From Aquatica leii (Eukaryota; Arthropoda; Insecta; Coleoptera; Lampyridae): DNA of 64,000 bases. The number at the start of each line of letters is the position of its first letter. The stretch's first letter is position 1. The notes beneath the pieces were generated by a model, which worked only from the letters and a program-made list of their open reading frames with translations, had not been told where the DNA came from and did not search any database. The position numbers and the translations under genes are program-made. Below are positions 1 through 12,770 of this stretch, piece after piece. The stretch spans positions 189,147,027 to 189,211,026 of the forward strand of contig CM069432.1 of NCBI GenBank assembly GCA_035610365.1. The letters are read 5' to 3'.

Positions 1-218
1 TAATTTTTACACATTAATTACTACATATGTATTTATTTGCAACTTAAAAAAAAAGACACGAAATTTACCAAGTTGACCAGTTTTTCTATTTAAAAGATTT
101 AGAAGTAGTACTAGTTCAGTTTGGTTAAATTGTGATATCAAAACCATGAGAAAATGATCAAACTATTAAATTTACATCGACATGAAATTCTCTTGAACAA
201 TGTGCATTTTCTATATTT

Positions 219-491
219 TCAGTGACTATAACCACTAAAAAGAGAAAAATAGAAAGAAAAAGGCAAAGGTAACACGGTATGTCTATGTTTTTTTAAAATT
301 TCATTCACCTTAAATATTTTAGTGTGGCTAATTTTTTTCACCAGTTCTAACAATTCGGCTTTCCGTATATCCCCAGTTGTTGAAACTTCGTTACTTTCAA
401 GCCAACCTGTAATTTTCTGCTTTCTTGTGACTTGGAGGTTTGTTGATTTGTACATTGTGGTATACACTGCAAGTTGGGTTGCCTTGTTCAA
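219..491 (-). mobile_element. Tc1/mariner-like transposase fragment
   Basis: The minus-strand peptide carries a linker-like stretch (KITGWLES...KAELLELVKK) followed by KVNEILKKHRHTVLPLP. This matches the transposase segment that normally reads K-x-DEILKEHGHTVLRLPPYH just before the last catalytic acidic residue of insect Tc1/mariner DDE transposases. Only about 90 residues are open, and the DDE core upstream and the end downstream are missing. It is a dead fragment of a plain DNA transposon. A second piece with the same HTV-LP signature lies on the other strand at 1040-1600, so the two may be halves of rearranged copies of one family. No terminal repeats were found. Confidence 0.6.
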
Positions 492-1039
492 AGGGAACGT
501 TCACTTGCCAGCAGCTTTCTGTCTATTGAAAAACTGTTTTCTTTGTATTTCCAGCCATAGTAAAAATAACCTTAAAACATAAAAAGTACATTTTATTAAA
601 ATATTTTTAAGTATATTTTACAAATAAAACAACAAATTAGTCTTTAAAAAAACGGATTTTAATAAAAAATGATTGGACAAATTATTTTTCGCGGCAAGAA
701 TTTCAAATTAATTCTTTTAGTTAACATATTTTTCGACTATCTTTTTCCGAGTGCAGCTGTACATATTCATTTCTTTCAGATGGCAAAAATCACTGACAAT
801 CTTTGTAGATGAAGTATCATGATGTGCAAAATTTACAATATACAAGCAATAACTAAGTTCAATCATTTATACAAATACATTCATGCTTCTCATACAATTT
901 CCTGTCAATGTGCTGATAAAACATATCAAAGACTAAAATGTTCTATATCTAATATTAAACAATTAATTAGCATACATGCTAGTAATAATGATGTATTTGT
1001 TAATAGTGGACAATTAATATTTAATTAATTTTAAAAAAA

Positions 1040-1600
1040 AGTGATAATTATTATGACGTAATAAATTCAAAAAATTGTAATTCTTGGGTAGAACATTAAT
1101 TAAGTCCTAATCTTCCAAAACATACTATAGTGATTGTGGATAATGCCAGTTGCTATAATGTTTTGGAAATTAAAACTCTTTTAATAGTAGTAACTGTGGA
1201 TAAATGAACATGGTATTATCTACGAAAAAACTACAAATGCATAAATGAATAATTTAATACTAATGAAGAATCCTAGTAATAAAAATTACTGTTGATGCAT
1301 TATTTGCTAAATATGGACATACTGTTTGCCGATTACCTTCTTATTATCCGAAATTAAACCCAGCTGAAAACATCTGAGCTACTATTAAAAATTAGGCTGA
1401 ATCAGAAACATCACATTTAAATTAAATGAAGTAGTTTTTGGTAAAGAAAAACAAATTACAAGTGTAGGTATAAACTAATGCTCAGAAGTATGTTGGCATT
1501 AAAGAAATCGAAGAAGAATATACAAAAAAAGTATATAAGAGATATTTACTGTGAATCTAACATTCAATGTCAACGACTCGTCAAATAAAAGCTTATGTAA
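1040..1600 (+). mobile_element. Tc1/mariner-like transposase remnant
   Basis: Pieces of the DDE domain are readable in shifting frames. Around 1085-1180 is a W-V-E-H...SPNLPKHTIVIVDNASCYNV stretch, which contains the second catalytic Asp in the VDNAS context. Around 1310-1400 is HTVCRLPSYYPKLNPAEN, the region of the third catalytic residue. Between them are several stops and a spacer. This order and these signatures are typical of insect Tc1/mariner-superfamily transposases. The open stretch at 819-1028 just upstream has no recognisable motif. The copy is dead, and no inverted repeats or TA duplication could be identified. Confidence 0.65.
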
Positions 1601-4249
1601 CTGATTTGATGAGAACGAGAGAAAAATATTAAATCAATCAATTGATATCTTAAGCATCTTTACTATGGATTTCACTTGTCATCACCAAAATTTTGATTAT
1701 ACTGAGAAACTATAAAATTTAATATTGTCAAACCAATAAATACTTTACAATATTTTTATCTACACACACACACACACGTTTTATTTCTATGATTAACAAG
1801 AACCATTATTAGATTGATGCACAAAAGATAAGTATAAAATTATTTTTAAATCGGAGATAAGTTTTTTTTTACAATTTATTATACTTGGTATTATTTTAAA
1901 TATAAATAAAATTTTTAATTTTATTGAAATATATTTCTTTGCATTATTGATATTTTATATGGGAAATGAAGTATTAAAGTATGCACTTTTTGCAAAATTT
2001 TGCAAAATTAAAAAAAAATTTGTATGATGATAAAACTTCCAATTTTTTTTTTAATTTGGTATAATCACATAAGTAGACACCTTTGTTTATAACATTATCA
2101 AAGATTCAATTAATGAGTTTGTCGGTTATTACGCTTTCACAGTTCACATGCTGTAAGTATAAATTTTTTTTCGTAGTTTAAAAAAGCTGATTTTATCATC
2201 GAGTAGTTAGTCTACAATATCAATACAGTTAATTTATTTTGTGAATGCAGAAAATTCATACTTATTTGGACTTCTTTTGGTATTACTTTAATATAAGTAA
2301 CACTAAATTATTAACACTGAAACTAATTTAATTCTATTTATTTTGAGTTAGCTTGTAACAGTTATGATATACACGCACCTTGTATAAAAGTAGTCTTTTT
2401 TCATTTTCGCGCAGCTTGGGATCAGACAATAATGCTTTTATTGTACAAATTATATATTTAGATTTTTTGTCAATTTAATGATTATAGGTAATTACCGAAC
2501 AGCCAGACGCATGTTACTACATAAAAAAATATTATTTACAGTAATCATAATTTTGGTTAATGTTATCAATTTCTCTCTTAGGTTCGTTTCTGTACACAAA
2601 AACTTACTTTTTATTTAAAGTGAAAAATTTGATCACTATACTCTAAAAGTATTTGTTTTGCATACTTAGCTTTATTTTTGCAGTGGTATTTATTTATTCA
2701 AGTATTTTGACTGACTTGACTTAAACATCTGTTTTTACGTTATCTTCAAGTTGTTTTGTGTTTTTAGTGTAGTACTTGGAGAAATGTGCACTTAGAAAAA
2801 CAACTTAATTTAACCACGTCTTATTTTGTATTTACTTTTGTTTTTAGTGTCAATAAATTACTGAAGATAAATGTATATAGCTGTTAGTACATTGAATTAA
2901 ACATCATAAGGTTATTTTTGGTTTCTTGTTATTAACGGTGTCAACAAACTATTTAAAAGGGGCGTTTAATTCACGCGTGTCAAAAGATGGCGCCACAGTA
3001 TAATTTTAAGCCAATTTTCTATACAAGCTTACTGCATTCAAGAAATCTGATTAAAGAATATGATTCTCTACATGTTACTTCAGGAAACCTCCTATTCTGG
3101 AATCATAAATCTAATTAACACAGAAATAAATTGAAGTGAAATTTGAGTATTTTTGAATTTTTTTTATCGAACTTAGAAAATTTTGAGATATACAAAACCC
3201 GAAGCCATCCTTAAAGAACCTATATTTCAATTAATAGCGCAAAATCGTAAATAATAACTGAAATATGTTGTATAGAATATTAGCGACTTGATTTTAGGTT
3301 ATATTACTAACATTTTTGTAGCAACAAAGTGTAGCTATTTATTAAAAGAGGGCGCTAACAACTTTGAGCTGCGGATTAAATATATGGAGCTACTCCAAAA
3401 TAGTTGTAAAACCTTCCGTATAGAGGCATCTAATCCGATTTTAAAGAATTTACCAAGGTAACGGAAATCAGTCATAAATAAAAAACAGTTTTGACAATTT
3501 GAAAGAAAAATAGTACTCCTAATTACCTATTACCTTTCCAGTAAACCTGTGCAAAAGTGTTTTGTTGGACTGTTAAAATAAATAGTAAAAAAAAAACTGC
3601 AGTAGTAGTAGTATTTGCATAATTATACAGTTTTTATTTAGTTTTCAAGCAAAGTTTCAAATCAACTATTAAATATTTTTATGTTCTAAAAACTATATAG
3701 AAGTAACTTGTAAGAAATTATTACAAATATGTATTACAAAATACTTAATTAAAATTATCAAATTAAAATTAATTTAAACTGTCACTCTAATGAAACAATT
3801 GTTATTTGCATTGGAATATTACTGAAATTTCAGATAAAATTAACTTACAAAAATTTTAGTGCACCCCATTGTCATATGTACGCAGTTGTTAAAAATATTT
3901 TTTAGAATATATATGTCATTGCAATTACAATTACAATTACATGTGAAGTAATGTATTTAAATAATTTGTATTTACTCACATTTTTACCCGCATATAAAAT
4001 AATAAGATAGAAAAAGAGGTTCAAATATTTCACCTGTATAATAGATTATATGTGATATCAGTAATATTCAAATTTCTAATATAATAAAATGATAAACCTT
4101 TGTTATGTTTGCCGATCAAATGCGGTTTCCTTTGACAGTTTAGTCACAATAATGTAGACAATTGTCATCAACAAGAAGGTTTATATAATAATTAAATATA
4201 GATGTAGTTTTTAATATATAAGTAATTAATTAAGTAAAAGAAAACTGCA
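1601..4249. other. AT-rich intergenic sequence, no gene seen
   Basis: No open frame with coding character or splice-flanked exon was found. A short (CA)n tract lies near 1763-1778. The rest is AT-rich single-copy-looking sequence. Confidence 0.5.
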
Positions 4250-4810
4250 AAATGAAATACAATACTTTTTATGTTGAGCAATTAATTAACCAAACGAAAT
4301 ATTTGACTTGAGTGAATTGACCAAATTGACCGGTTATTGTCAATGGCCAATTAGTTATAGTTGCCATGACTAATTTGAACTAAAGAAAAGAAAATTCATA
4401 TTTAAATGTGCAAACTAAATTGAAAGATACTAATTTGCTTTATTCAAAATAAAACTTTATACCTTTAAGCAAACATTTATTGCTTATCTGTTCCAAGTAG
4501 TGAAATTGAAACTCTGCTGATAAGAAACTCATATGTAAATGACAATATTTTTTATATTGACCGTTTAATTAACCAAACAAAATATTTGGCTTGAGTCTTA
4601 ATTGACCAAATTGACGGGTTATTGTTAATGGTCAATTTAGCTATCATGACTAAATTGAATTAAAGAAAATTCATATTTTAATGTGGGAACTAAAATTGAA
4701 AGATAGTAATTTGCTTTATTCAAAATATAAATTTGTATCTGAAAGCGAACATTTGCTTATCTGTTCAATGTACTGAAATTGAGACTCCGATGATAAGAAA
4801 CTCATATATT
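4250..4810. repeat. Tandem duplication, two ~280-bp units
   Basis: Two diverged head-to-tail copies can be read by eye. Shared anchors are AATTAACCAAAC near 4285 and 4568, AATTTGCTTTATTCAAAA near 4431 and 4709, and AAGAAACTCATAT near 4523 and 4797. The offset drifts from about 282 to 273 because of small indels. Neither copy holds an open frame. Each unit also has internal GACCAAATTGAC-type motifs. Confidence 0.85.
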
Positions 4811-6630
4811 TAACACACGTGTAGTTGATATATGCCTGTCACTGTAAGAAACTAGATCAATGAAAAATGTATTACACGCATAAATCATAAGCGACAGTTT
4901 TAAGTTAAAACAAAGAGGTTAATATTTCTTTTTTCTGTCTTCTTTTCTTAAATACAAAATTGCATTCAGATTACTAAACATATGTAGTTTTTAAACCATC
5001 TGAAGTAGTAGCGACCCACCCAAAGGATTTTGCAAGTGTGTATCAACGGTTGAAATAGTGTAGGCGCATTCATAAATTCTAAATAGTAATAAACATCAAA
5101 CGTAAAATATTAAACGTTATTTATTAAAAAAAATCAAGAGACCTCTATATTTTAGTAGAAACAGTTAGCTGGAAAAAAACCTTTTAACAAGGTTTCTATA
5201 AAATGCCCATTAGTGACACCTAACCATGCATAGGTGCGTAAAATATTCACCATGTATACATTACAGCGCCAACACTAAGTTTTTTTTGGTAACACAATTT
5301 TCCATTCTAGATAATTTCCGCTTTTATAGACCTGCTTCATATCGATAAAACTGGTTTCCAAATCTCCGGTAAAGAAAAACTAAAACGCGGTTCAGACTTA
5401 AAAAATTTTTATTTTTTGAAACATTACTGCTGCAAAAGTCCTAAAAACAAATTATAATGTATATCGAGTCAACAATTGATTATACCTCGCCCAAAAAATG
5501 TAGGTTTTTAAACCAGTTTAAAAAATAGTTGACTAAAGTATAGTAGTAACTTTATAACATTTAATTAAAAAAATAGGTATCCGGTTAATCAGCTTTGATT
5601 AGTTATTAAAATATAGTTTCTAATACACATAATTGAACTTAATATTGAGAAAAAAAAACAATAAAACGTTATTATTTTGTTTCTTCCACAATAGCTTCTA
5701 AACACATGTTTTATTAATTTGCATCTGTACATCGTGGGCTCGGTTCGTCCTGATATAATGAGAATATATACTCGAACCTAGACTAAATTTTTGTGTTTTG
5801 TAAACGGGTATCTTAAATTAACATTAGGGATTTACAGGCGCCGCTAGGTTTTCAAAAGCTTGGCTTGAAATCTAACCAAGTTTTTGAAAAATCAAACCAA
5901 GCTTTTAAATAATCAAGCCAGGTTCAGTATTAGTCAAGTCAAACTTTTACAGGTCAAACGTTTAAGCTTTTGAAAATAATAATATCTTGATGTAAAGATT
6001 ATGCCTCAAAATAAAGTTTATCCAAGTCAATTTACACAAATCACTTTAGCAAACAGCGTCAACTGACGATATCAAAAGAGAAATTAAGCAAATTGTCGAA
6101 CTGAGTTTTAAAAAAACTAAATTTATATTTCTTTACTACTTACAATGTACCGTTTTTTGTTTATTTAGCTGAAGTCTTGCATTAGTTACAACCGCAGATA
6201 AGCATAATAAGTACTTAATCGTTCACTACCAATACCTAAATGTTTAAACAAAATTCTAAAAAGGTTTTATCTTCTGTACGTTGCACCATTCAAATTAACT
6301 GTATAGTGATGTTATGTTTAGTCTTGTAGCTATCATTTTTATTTCTGATTTTTGACTACTCTAAAAACCTTTTTGCTTATGCATTAAAGTTTTTTGTTTA
6401 CATTAAGATTCTTTATTAATTTTGGAATTCAAAATTTAAATAGAACTTGACGTGGATTCAAGATTTATCAAGCTTATATTTTTATGGTATGGTTTTTGTT
6501 TGAGTATCAGTTTGGATACCAAAGATATTGGGAGGAATTACCAAACACGCAAGTTCTTATTCAGTAAAATTGTATTAATATATTGTATTTATTAATAAGA
6601 AAAGCGTTTTAGATCTCCTAATGCTTGATT
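4811..6630. other. Intergenic sequence, no gene seen
   Basis: Nothing coding was recognised. Around 5860-5960 is a cluster of loosely repeated CAAGCC/CAAACC-AAGCTTTT motifs about 25-30 bases apart, which may be a decayed short repeat. Confidence 0.45.
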
Positions 6631-6922
6631 ATAATAAGATCGGTAAACCCTTTATTCTGTAGGAGAGGCTATGAAAACTACTTTATATGTTTTCTTAAGG
6701 TGACGTTTCGTGAAACTGTTCTGTCCACTTTTTCAGGCCAAGGAAAGAAAATCAAAGTAGAATGGTCCGCAAACAACGTCATCAATACAAAAGTTAACAA
6801 AAAACAATTAATTTAAAAATACACGAAACTCCACTACAAAACTAAATCACTAACATTACAATTTTATGGCCGTGTGATGACCACACTCTCCTACAGAATA
6901 AAGGGCTTACCGATCTTATTAT
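6631..6922. repeat. Inverted-repeat element, 37-bp arms
   Basis: The left arm at 6631-6667 and right arm at 6886-6922 are inverted copies of 37 bases with a single mismatch. They begin ATAATAAGATCGGTAA on the plus strand. The 218-bp interior is non-coding. It contains, on the minus strand, a decayed member of the hammerhead-like family (6699-6739). The interior block from about 6665 to 6745 is clearly homologous to 45800-45875, which lacks the arms. The architecture parallels the element at 42430-42635. Confidence 0.8.
6699..6739 (-). ncRNA. Degenerate hammerhead-ribozyme-like motif
   Basis: Read on the minus strand, GGCCTGAAAA is followed by a variable stretch and then GAAACGTCACC. The 3' half (GAA, palindrome ACGT, C) is preserved. 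The CUGANGA box is damaged (CTGAAAA) and the flanking stem pairs only weakly, so it should be inactive. It is assigned by homology to the better copies at 45832 and 36848. Confidence 0.4.
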
Positions 6923-8509
6923 ATTTATTAACTTGGCAAATTAGAGTAATTGCAAAATACATTAAAAAAAATTGTATTACTTAACATACACTACGGTGTC
7001 CTGTAATAAATTCTAATTTGAGTTTTAGCAGTGCTAAGTCTACATGTAACAAAAGGTTTAATATAACAGTTTTGCAATTTTTCATTGTTAAATATTTTAA
7101 CGATTACTTTAAACTTCACAATTTATATACTAAAAATGAAATACTACATATTGATTTTGATAGTTTGATGTTTTGTGCCTCAATTACAATGGCTATAAGC
7201 CGCATACAATACAAGAAAAGCATCGTAAAAAGTTTAATCCTCTACATTAAAACACAGTTTTTATACGTATTAACAAAGCTTTGACTTTTTTTAAATAAAT
7301 TTAGTTTTAATAAAGTAGTGTCAAATTGTATTAGAATTTTTAACAATTTTAGGAAATACAATAAATATTAACAAGTTCTTATTTATTATTAAATATTTTT
7401 ATTTTTTGGCGTCTAAATAAAACATGTTTAAATAATGTTTTTAATTTTTTATTAAAAATATTAAAAGACTTCAAAACCATATAAATCTTGTTTTATTGCT
7501 AGCGACAATAATGAGTTTCAACCTAAAAATACATTTGGATCGCAAAATATAAATTAAAATGCATATTTTTTACGAACAGCACAGAAAGGAAGAAAAAAGT
7601 TATATTTTAAATTTTGCTACCCCCTATAATAGACTCATTTATTTGAAAATCACTGAAAACTGATGAGTCTGCTTAACAGTCCCTATCGCCCGTTCAGGGT
7701 ACTTTAGCTTTCAGATTAACTTCTGAAAAATGCACCCCTTCAACCCTACGTTTAAATTCTACCTCATTCTTTGTCCTTTTGTACGACTACAAATCAACTC
7801 TTTTCTTGTCGATCAATTGTCAATAATGCTGTATGATTCAAATACGTAATAAGAGTTTGCGTGGTTATCATGCGTTTATGTCGCACACTTAATTAACTTG
7901 ACTACGAAAACAAAAATAAAGATCAATAACCCAATTCAGTTTTTATTAATACAGATTAAGTATATATTTTTTTAAACTGTATAATAAACACAATAAAATA
8001 TATTGTTTTTAAATTTTAATGATAGAGTTAGTTTTAATGATGCTCTAATATAATTAGCACATCCGCTTCCGTGCACTTATTACTGTACACCAAAAAAGGT
8101 TGTCAACGAAAAACACTGTTATTACGTTCTTCTTGCATATATTACAAAAATAACTTATAATCTATGAAGATTTATTTTGATAAATAAAGTTTTAATTAAA
8201 AAAAAATAAAAGTTTAAAAAAATCAGAAAGATCATTTTAAATCTGTACATGTTCCATCTTAAACTTGCATGATGATATACATAAGTAGGGTGGGGTAACT
8301 TGAGACATTTTTTTGTAATTTTTTATTTTTTCAAAAGCTAAAGTTTACAAAAATTACCAAATCGAGAAATTGTATGAGTACGTGTGGTTGCTACTCTTTT
8401 TCCGATATAAGAGTGCACATTTGTTACAGATATACCAAAAAACTAGAAAGCGACTGTTTGTCCTACTGGGCGAACTTGCCAGATTAAAGTCACGTTTTTT
8501 ACTGTTTTT
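6923..8509. other. Intergenic sequence, no gene seen
   Basis: No convincing exon was found. The open stretch at 7018-7284 has low-complexity composition and no family signature. Near 8288 is GGTGGGGTAACTTGAGACA, which resembles the GGGGTAAG-type ends of pogo-like elements (compare 55633), but I found no matching inverted end. Confidence 0.45.
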
Positions 8510-10045
8510 GTTTTACATACTAGTTTTTTAGTTTTTTTATAATGTACTGAAACTGGTGGTTTTTGTAAAAAGTAGTACTGCCGTACTGAGGCTTGCCGTT
8601 GTCAATTGTACTGAAACAGCAGCACTGGTGCCCAGCAGTAGCGCGCGATTTATTATATAGTAAACGCGTTGTTGGTTAAAACTTGCGTGCGTAATCGTCG
8701 CTACACTACCCCTTTTTTAGTGAGGGGCTAACGATAAAAAAAATTGTTGTTGAAATACTAATACATAATGAATTACTAATTCTAAAAATCGAAACTATTC
8801 TATGTGCTTCTACACTTTGTACCAATTGTATAGGTTCCTTGGAAAGCGTACCCTTCGTCTTGATTGTGTAGTTTTTCCTGGCACTGATGGTTACCGACTT
8901 AATATTTGTATTGCCTGTACGCCCATGGTTTTTATTTTGATCGACTGTTTGTTTAACCTCACTTTCGTTTTCTTGGGATTTTCCTTTTATTAAAAAAAAA
9001 TTCTGCGGTTTTCCTTTTATTAAAAGAGTGAAATGTTTCTGCGAAATTTATAACACTTTGTAAGGCCCGTCATTGGAGCTTTTAGTGGCTTCTGTACTCC
9101 CTCCGCTTGGACAAAAACGAATCTTCCTGTATGGAGGTTTTTTGGAACGTAAATATTACGATTGTTGCTGTGACTGTTTGTTCGTGTGTACAGGATTTTT
9201 TGTAAATATGTTTGTAATTGAGATTCAAAGTTAGTATCTGCTAGCAAAAAACCATCTACAGGGGAACACTGTAGATGGTTTTCTGACTAGATCACTTGGT
9301 AGTCGTAAGCTAGTTCCGTACATCAGCTGTGATACCGTTAAACAAATATCAGCTTTTACATCGCTTCTTATTGCAAGCAACACCAACGGTACTGCTTTGG
9401 TTCATGAACCATCGTGACACTTAATTCCTTCTTTCAGACGTCGATGAAATTTTTTGATTAATTCATTAGAGATTGGGTGGAATGCCGTTGTTCTGATCCT
9501 ATGGATGCCGATTAAGTTACTTAAGGACGTAAACAGTACAAACTCAAACACCAAATCGTAAAATCCAATTGTTGATGAAAGCTTGAGCGCATGACTCGGC
9601 TGTTATATTTTGTTTCCTCACGCAGAATCTTCGGTGTTGCCAAATTAAATTTTGTTTCGGCCATAGAAAACCATAACTCTGCCTTGTTGCCCCAGAATGG
9701 TGGTAAAGATACTGTTGCGGAAGCTATTTGGCATGCATGCGTTGCTTGTGCTTCTTCGGCCATTTTTGTTCACCGCGTGGTACGCGTTTGAGTAAAATCA
9801 AGTTGCACTTATTATCATTTTATTTTAGGTGTCAAGATCACGTCGGGGTCACCACTTTTTAGTGTTTTTGATAACGATTTCTTATATTACTGCTTATAAT
9901 CATATGCTTTACAATTATATATCTTACCAACGCGATGTTTTTTGTCTAACGACCAACAAAGAAGTGCCGAGTAGTAGCGCGCGATTTGTTATATAGTAAA
10001 CGCGTTGTTGGTTAAAACTTGCGTGTGTGTAGGTGTCACTACAAC
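8510..10045 (-). mobile_element. Ty3/gypsy LTR retrotransposon fossil
   Basis: On the minus strand the order is as follows. First is a 5' LTR remnant (about 10045-9866) and then a probable primer-binding site, TGGTGACCCCGACGTGATC, near 9840-9862. Next comes a gag start (MAEEAQ... with IPPFW-like SLPPFWGNKAELWF) ending near 9521. A piece of integrase C-terminus (VPLVLLAIRS..., PLKAP motif) follows at about 9480-9020, and then a 3' LTR remnant. The LTRs share about 65 bases at 8637-8700 and 9967-10030, with a TATATAG box. Most of pol is gone. It is a broken, old copy with several breaks. Confidence 0.8.
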
Positions 10046-12237
10046 TTACTATTTACACTTGCCATATACAACATAAAGAACGTCTAAAAAAATGGTCAAA
10101 AGTATTATAATCATGCTTCATGTACCAACCTTGTTACGTGCACAAATAAAAATAATGCATCACCCTGTATATTGGTTTAATTAAAAATTACTTTTATATT
10201 TCTCGACGCCATCTATCGGGTTCGTTGGTCACTTCGTATTGAGTAGGCGATATCCGGCGAGATTACCGGCATTTTGACTTTAACATCGTGCATGTGTCAA
10301 CCTATGTCTGCGTGAATTGAAAATCGTTTTCTAAAATCATCCACGTGTTGGGACACGATGAAAAATAGAAGTTTCCTTAACTAACTAATTTATTCACGCA
10401 GACGCCATGTGCTACCTCCTAAACATGGGTATTCTTATCGTCATCTAAAATCCTCAAGGGAAAATTATAATCGGAAGCGGAAGATCCTAATTACTGGATA
10501 CGATTGAATTCTCTTCGGAGGCAATTAATACCTTGATGACTATCACCTTGTTCGGAAGATCCTAAGTACTGGATACGATTGAATTCTCTCCGGAGGCAAT
10601 AACTTAATACCACCATAGACGGAAAATTTAATGTAACAGCATACGATAAGTGTCGGTTCGATTACTTTCCCTTAAATGTGTCTTTTACTTATAGTTTGTG
10701 AGTCGCCAGGTAGACACGATTATTTTCAGGAAGTTTAATTGCAGGAAGCCATTAGGAAAAACGTTTTTCTGAAGGTAACCCTGGAATTTGGTAAGACAAT
10801 TTTTACTTAGTTATTCGTTGTCGCTACGGTGATTCTCACGACTTATTATATCTACTAATCGTACGTTCGAATTGATTTGTTGCTTGTTATTGTTACTCAA
10901 TTAGTTTAAGTAAATGACTTATCGCTTGCTGCTTATCTCCACAGTCAATTATCATTATTAATGTTACTTACTGATAAAGTTTTATATATGTTATGGTAGT
11001 TACACTTTGGTTTGACGTGCAGTGTAAGTTGCCGATCCTGCTGATGTTCTCTTTTCTATATTCTCTCCAGTACCTGCTCATATTTGGCTATTTAACTGTT
11101 AATATATTTATTTTGATAGAGTAATTAAAGTACAATTGTTGTTAACGACGTAGTTTCTTTTTTTTCGTTTCTTTCAGCATTACGAACCTAACATCTTGTT
11201 ACAAGTGTGAACCGTCTGTCTGGAGCGGGACAGAAGTTACTTTGAGATAAGCTCTGGCGCCCTGAAACACCTTTTATATATATCTTGTGAACTTACCCCT
11301 CTCTACGACTATTGGGAGTTGGCCGTGCAGGTTCTTAAAATACCAAAAGCTTGTAACAACCTGTCCCAATCTACTCTATAACTTGTGTTAATTTTTAAAT
11401 ATACAAGGTGTATTAGATGGTAATAAATATGTTTACGTAGACAATATTATTCACAAAAAAAATTATAAACATTAAATAGAAATTTAGTACGGGAGTTTTC
11501 AACGACTGTTTGTGATTTTTTTAAAATTAGATACTTTTAGCTTTAGTTGAATTTGTAATTGCATATATTTTATTATCTATAAAAGTAATTAAATGATATC
11601 TTGTTTGTTTACAACAAACAAATACGGTAAAAATGTGCCAACAAAACTATTTTTACGTGTGTAGTAAATTAGCATTTCGGCTTCACACAGAAATTAGTTT
11701 TTATAACTAACTTATAGATACTCTATCCTACAAACTCAATTCAAGAAGTTTGTTTAAATGTTTCTTAATGTAAATAACAATTTCTTTAAATTAATGGCAA
11801 TCGTCATATTTGTATTATAAAGATATGTTTTATTGCATTCTTCATGTTTTTATTTTTTTTTCAAGTTTTTTTTTAAATCAAAATAATACAAAAAACAATA
11901 TCATAAAGAATTTTACAATATGTTTAAACTACATTACATTTTTATTACAGTTTTCAATTCTAAATAATTTCCGTGTTATTTTAAAATTCAAAAAACTGGT
12001 GTGGTCAACACACGACTTTTTTTATAAGGAATGATAAAGGAATGTCTACATATTTTTAAGGGCATATGTTGTCATAAAACCATTTAGAAGTGACATGTAC
12101 ACCTTTGTATTAATTTCCTAGCATGCTATAATTTTTTGAAATATTTCTTCTCGATTTCATTAAGATCATATCGACTAACCCTTATATTTGTGCGCATCAA
12201 TATTGCTTACCCCTTTAGTAAATTAGTAAAAAAAATC
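10046..12237. other. Gene-free; GC-richer, LTR-like block
   Basis: The interval 10190-11300 is visibly less AT-rich than its surroundings. It contains a tandem duplication (10478-10600) and a TGGCGCCC motif near 11257, resembling a retroelement primer-binding site. This could be an old LTR and leader, but no retroelement protein follows. From 11400 to 12237 the sequence is AT-rich and shows nothing recognisable. Confidence 0.4.
10478..10600. repeat. Tandem duplication, ~48 bp, period 75
   Basis: Two near-identical copies at 10478-10525 and 10553-10600 both begin CGGAAGATCCTAA and end GGAGGCAAT. They differ at two visible positions. Non-coding. Confidence 0.9.
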
Positions 12238-12719
12238 GTCGCAGGCCGGATTCGAAACTATATTATATTTGTGAATTCACTTTAAATTACAAATTAAATA
12301 TCTCTTAAATTGTTAATGTTAGTAATTTTTTTATTTGAAGAAATTGATAGGAAGAATTATCTCTATAAGAAACTGTAAAAATAATTCGAATAATTTACAT
12401 ACGTAAAAAAATTATATAAGAAAAACTATTAAAAATGGCGGATACATCCACTTTAGGTTTTTTTTATTAAACCCATCTTTTGACAAAGCAAAGAGAATAT
12501 AAAAAGCCAGCTCTATACCAAATTTCAAATTACTAGCACTTTTGGTTCGAGAGTTATCGTGGGTACATCGTTACAGACACACACACACACAGATACCCAA
12601 TTTTTTTTTGTCAAAAATAAATTTTTTTTGATTCAGGAGACATTGAAACGTAAAATTATGCAATAAAAATTTTTTGAATAAAAATTGCGATCCTATACTT
12701 TCCTTATAGGAAAGTAAAA
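12238..12719 (-). repeat. Dispersed repeat with tRNA T-arm-like end, copy 1
   Basis: This ~480-bp unit is shared, in opposite orientation, with 36304-36690. Shared landmarks include TTATTGCATAATTTTA, GTCTCCTGAATCA, AATTTGGTAT-GAGCTGGCTTTT, CCGCCATTTTTAA-AGTTTTTCTTATATAAT and an end TTCGAATCCGGCCTGCGACG next to a T run. That end resembles a tRNA T-arm (B box GTTCGAATCC), suggesting a SINE-like or tRNA-associated origin. A (CA)n tract sits near 12575. No coding capacity. Confidence 0.75.
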
Positions 12720-12720
12720 A

Positions 12721-12766
12721 AGAAAATGATGAACTTAAAAAAACTTTTCTAAGTTCATCATTTTCT
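12721..12766. repeat. Perfect hairpin, 17-19 bp stem
   Basis: AGAAAATGATGAACTTA at 12721-12737 is mirrored exactly as its complement at 12750-12766, with a 12-base loop. Two more A-T pairs extend the stem. It sits exactly at the join between the dispersed repeat and the Penelope end. The arms resemble a stretch of the Penelope copy near 18430-18450, so it may be a fold-back formed at insertion rather than a terminator. Confidence 0.8.
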
Positions 12767-12770
12767 TTCT

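Noticed and set aside
8802-8993. 63-codon frame as a small protein gene
   Set aside because: It lies within the gypsy fossil near its 3' LTR remnant and has no recognisable content.
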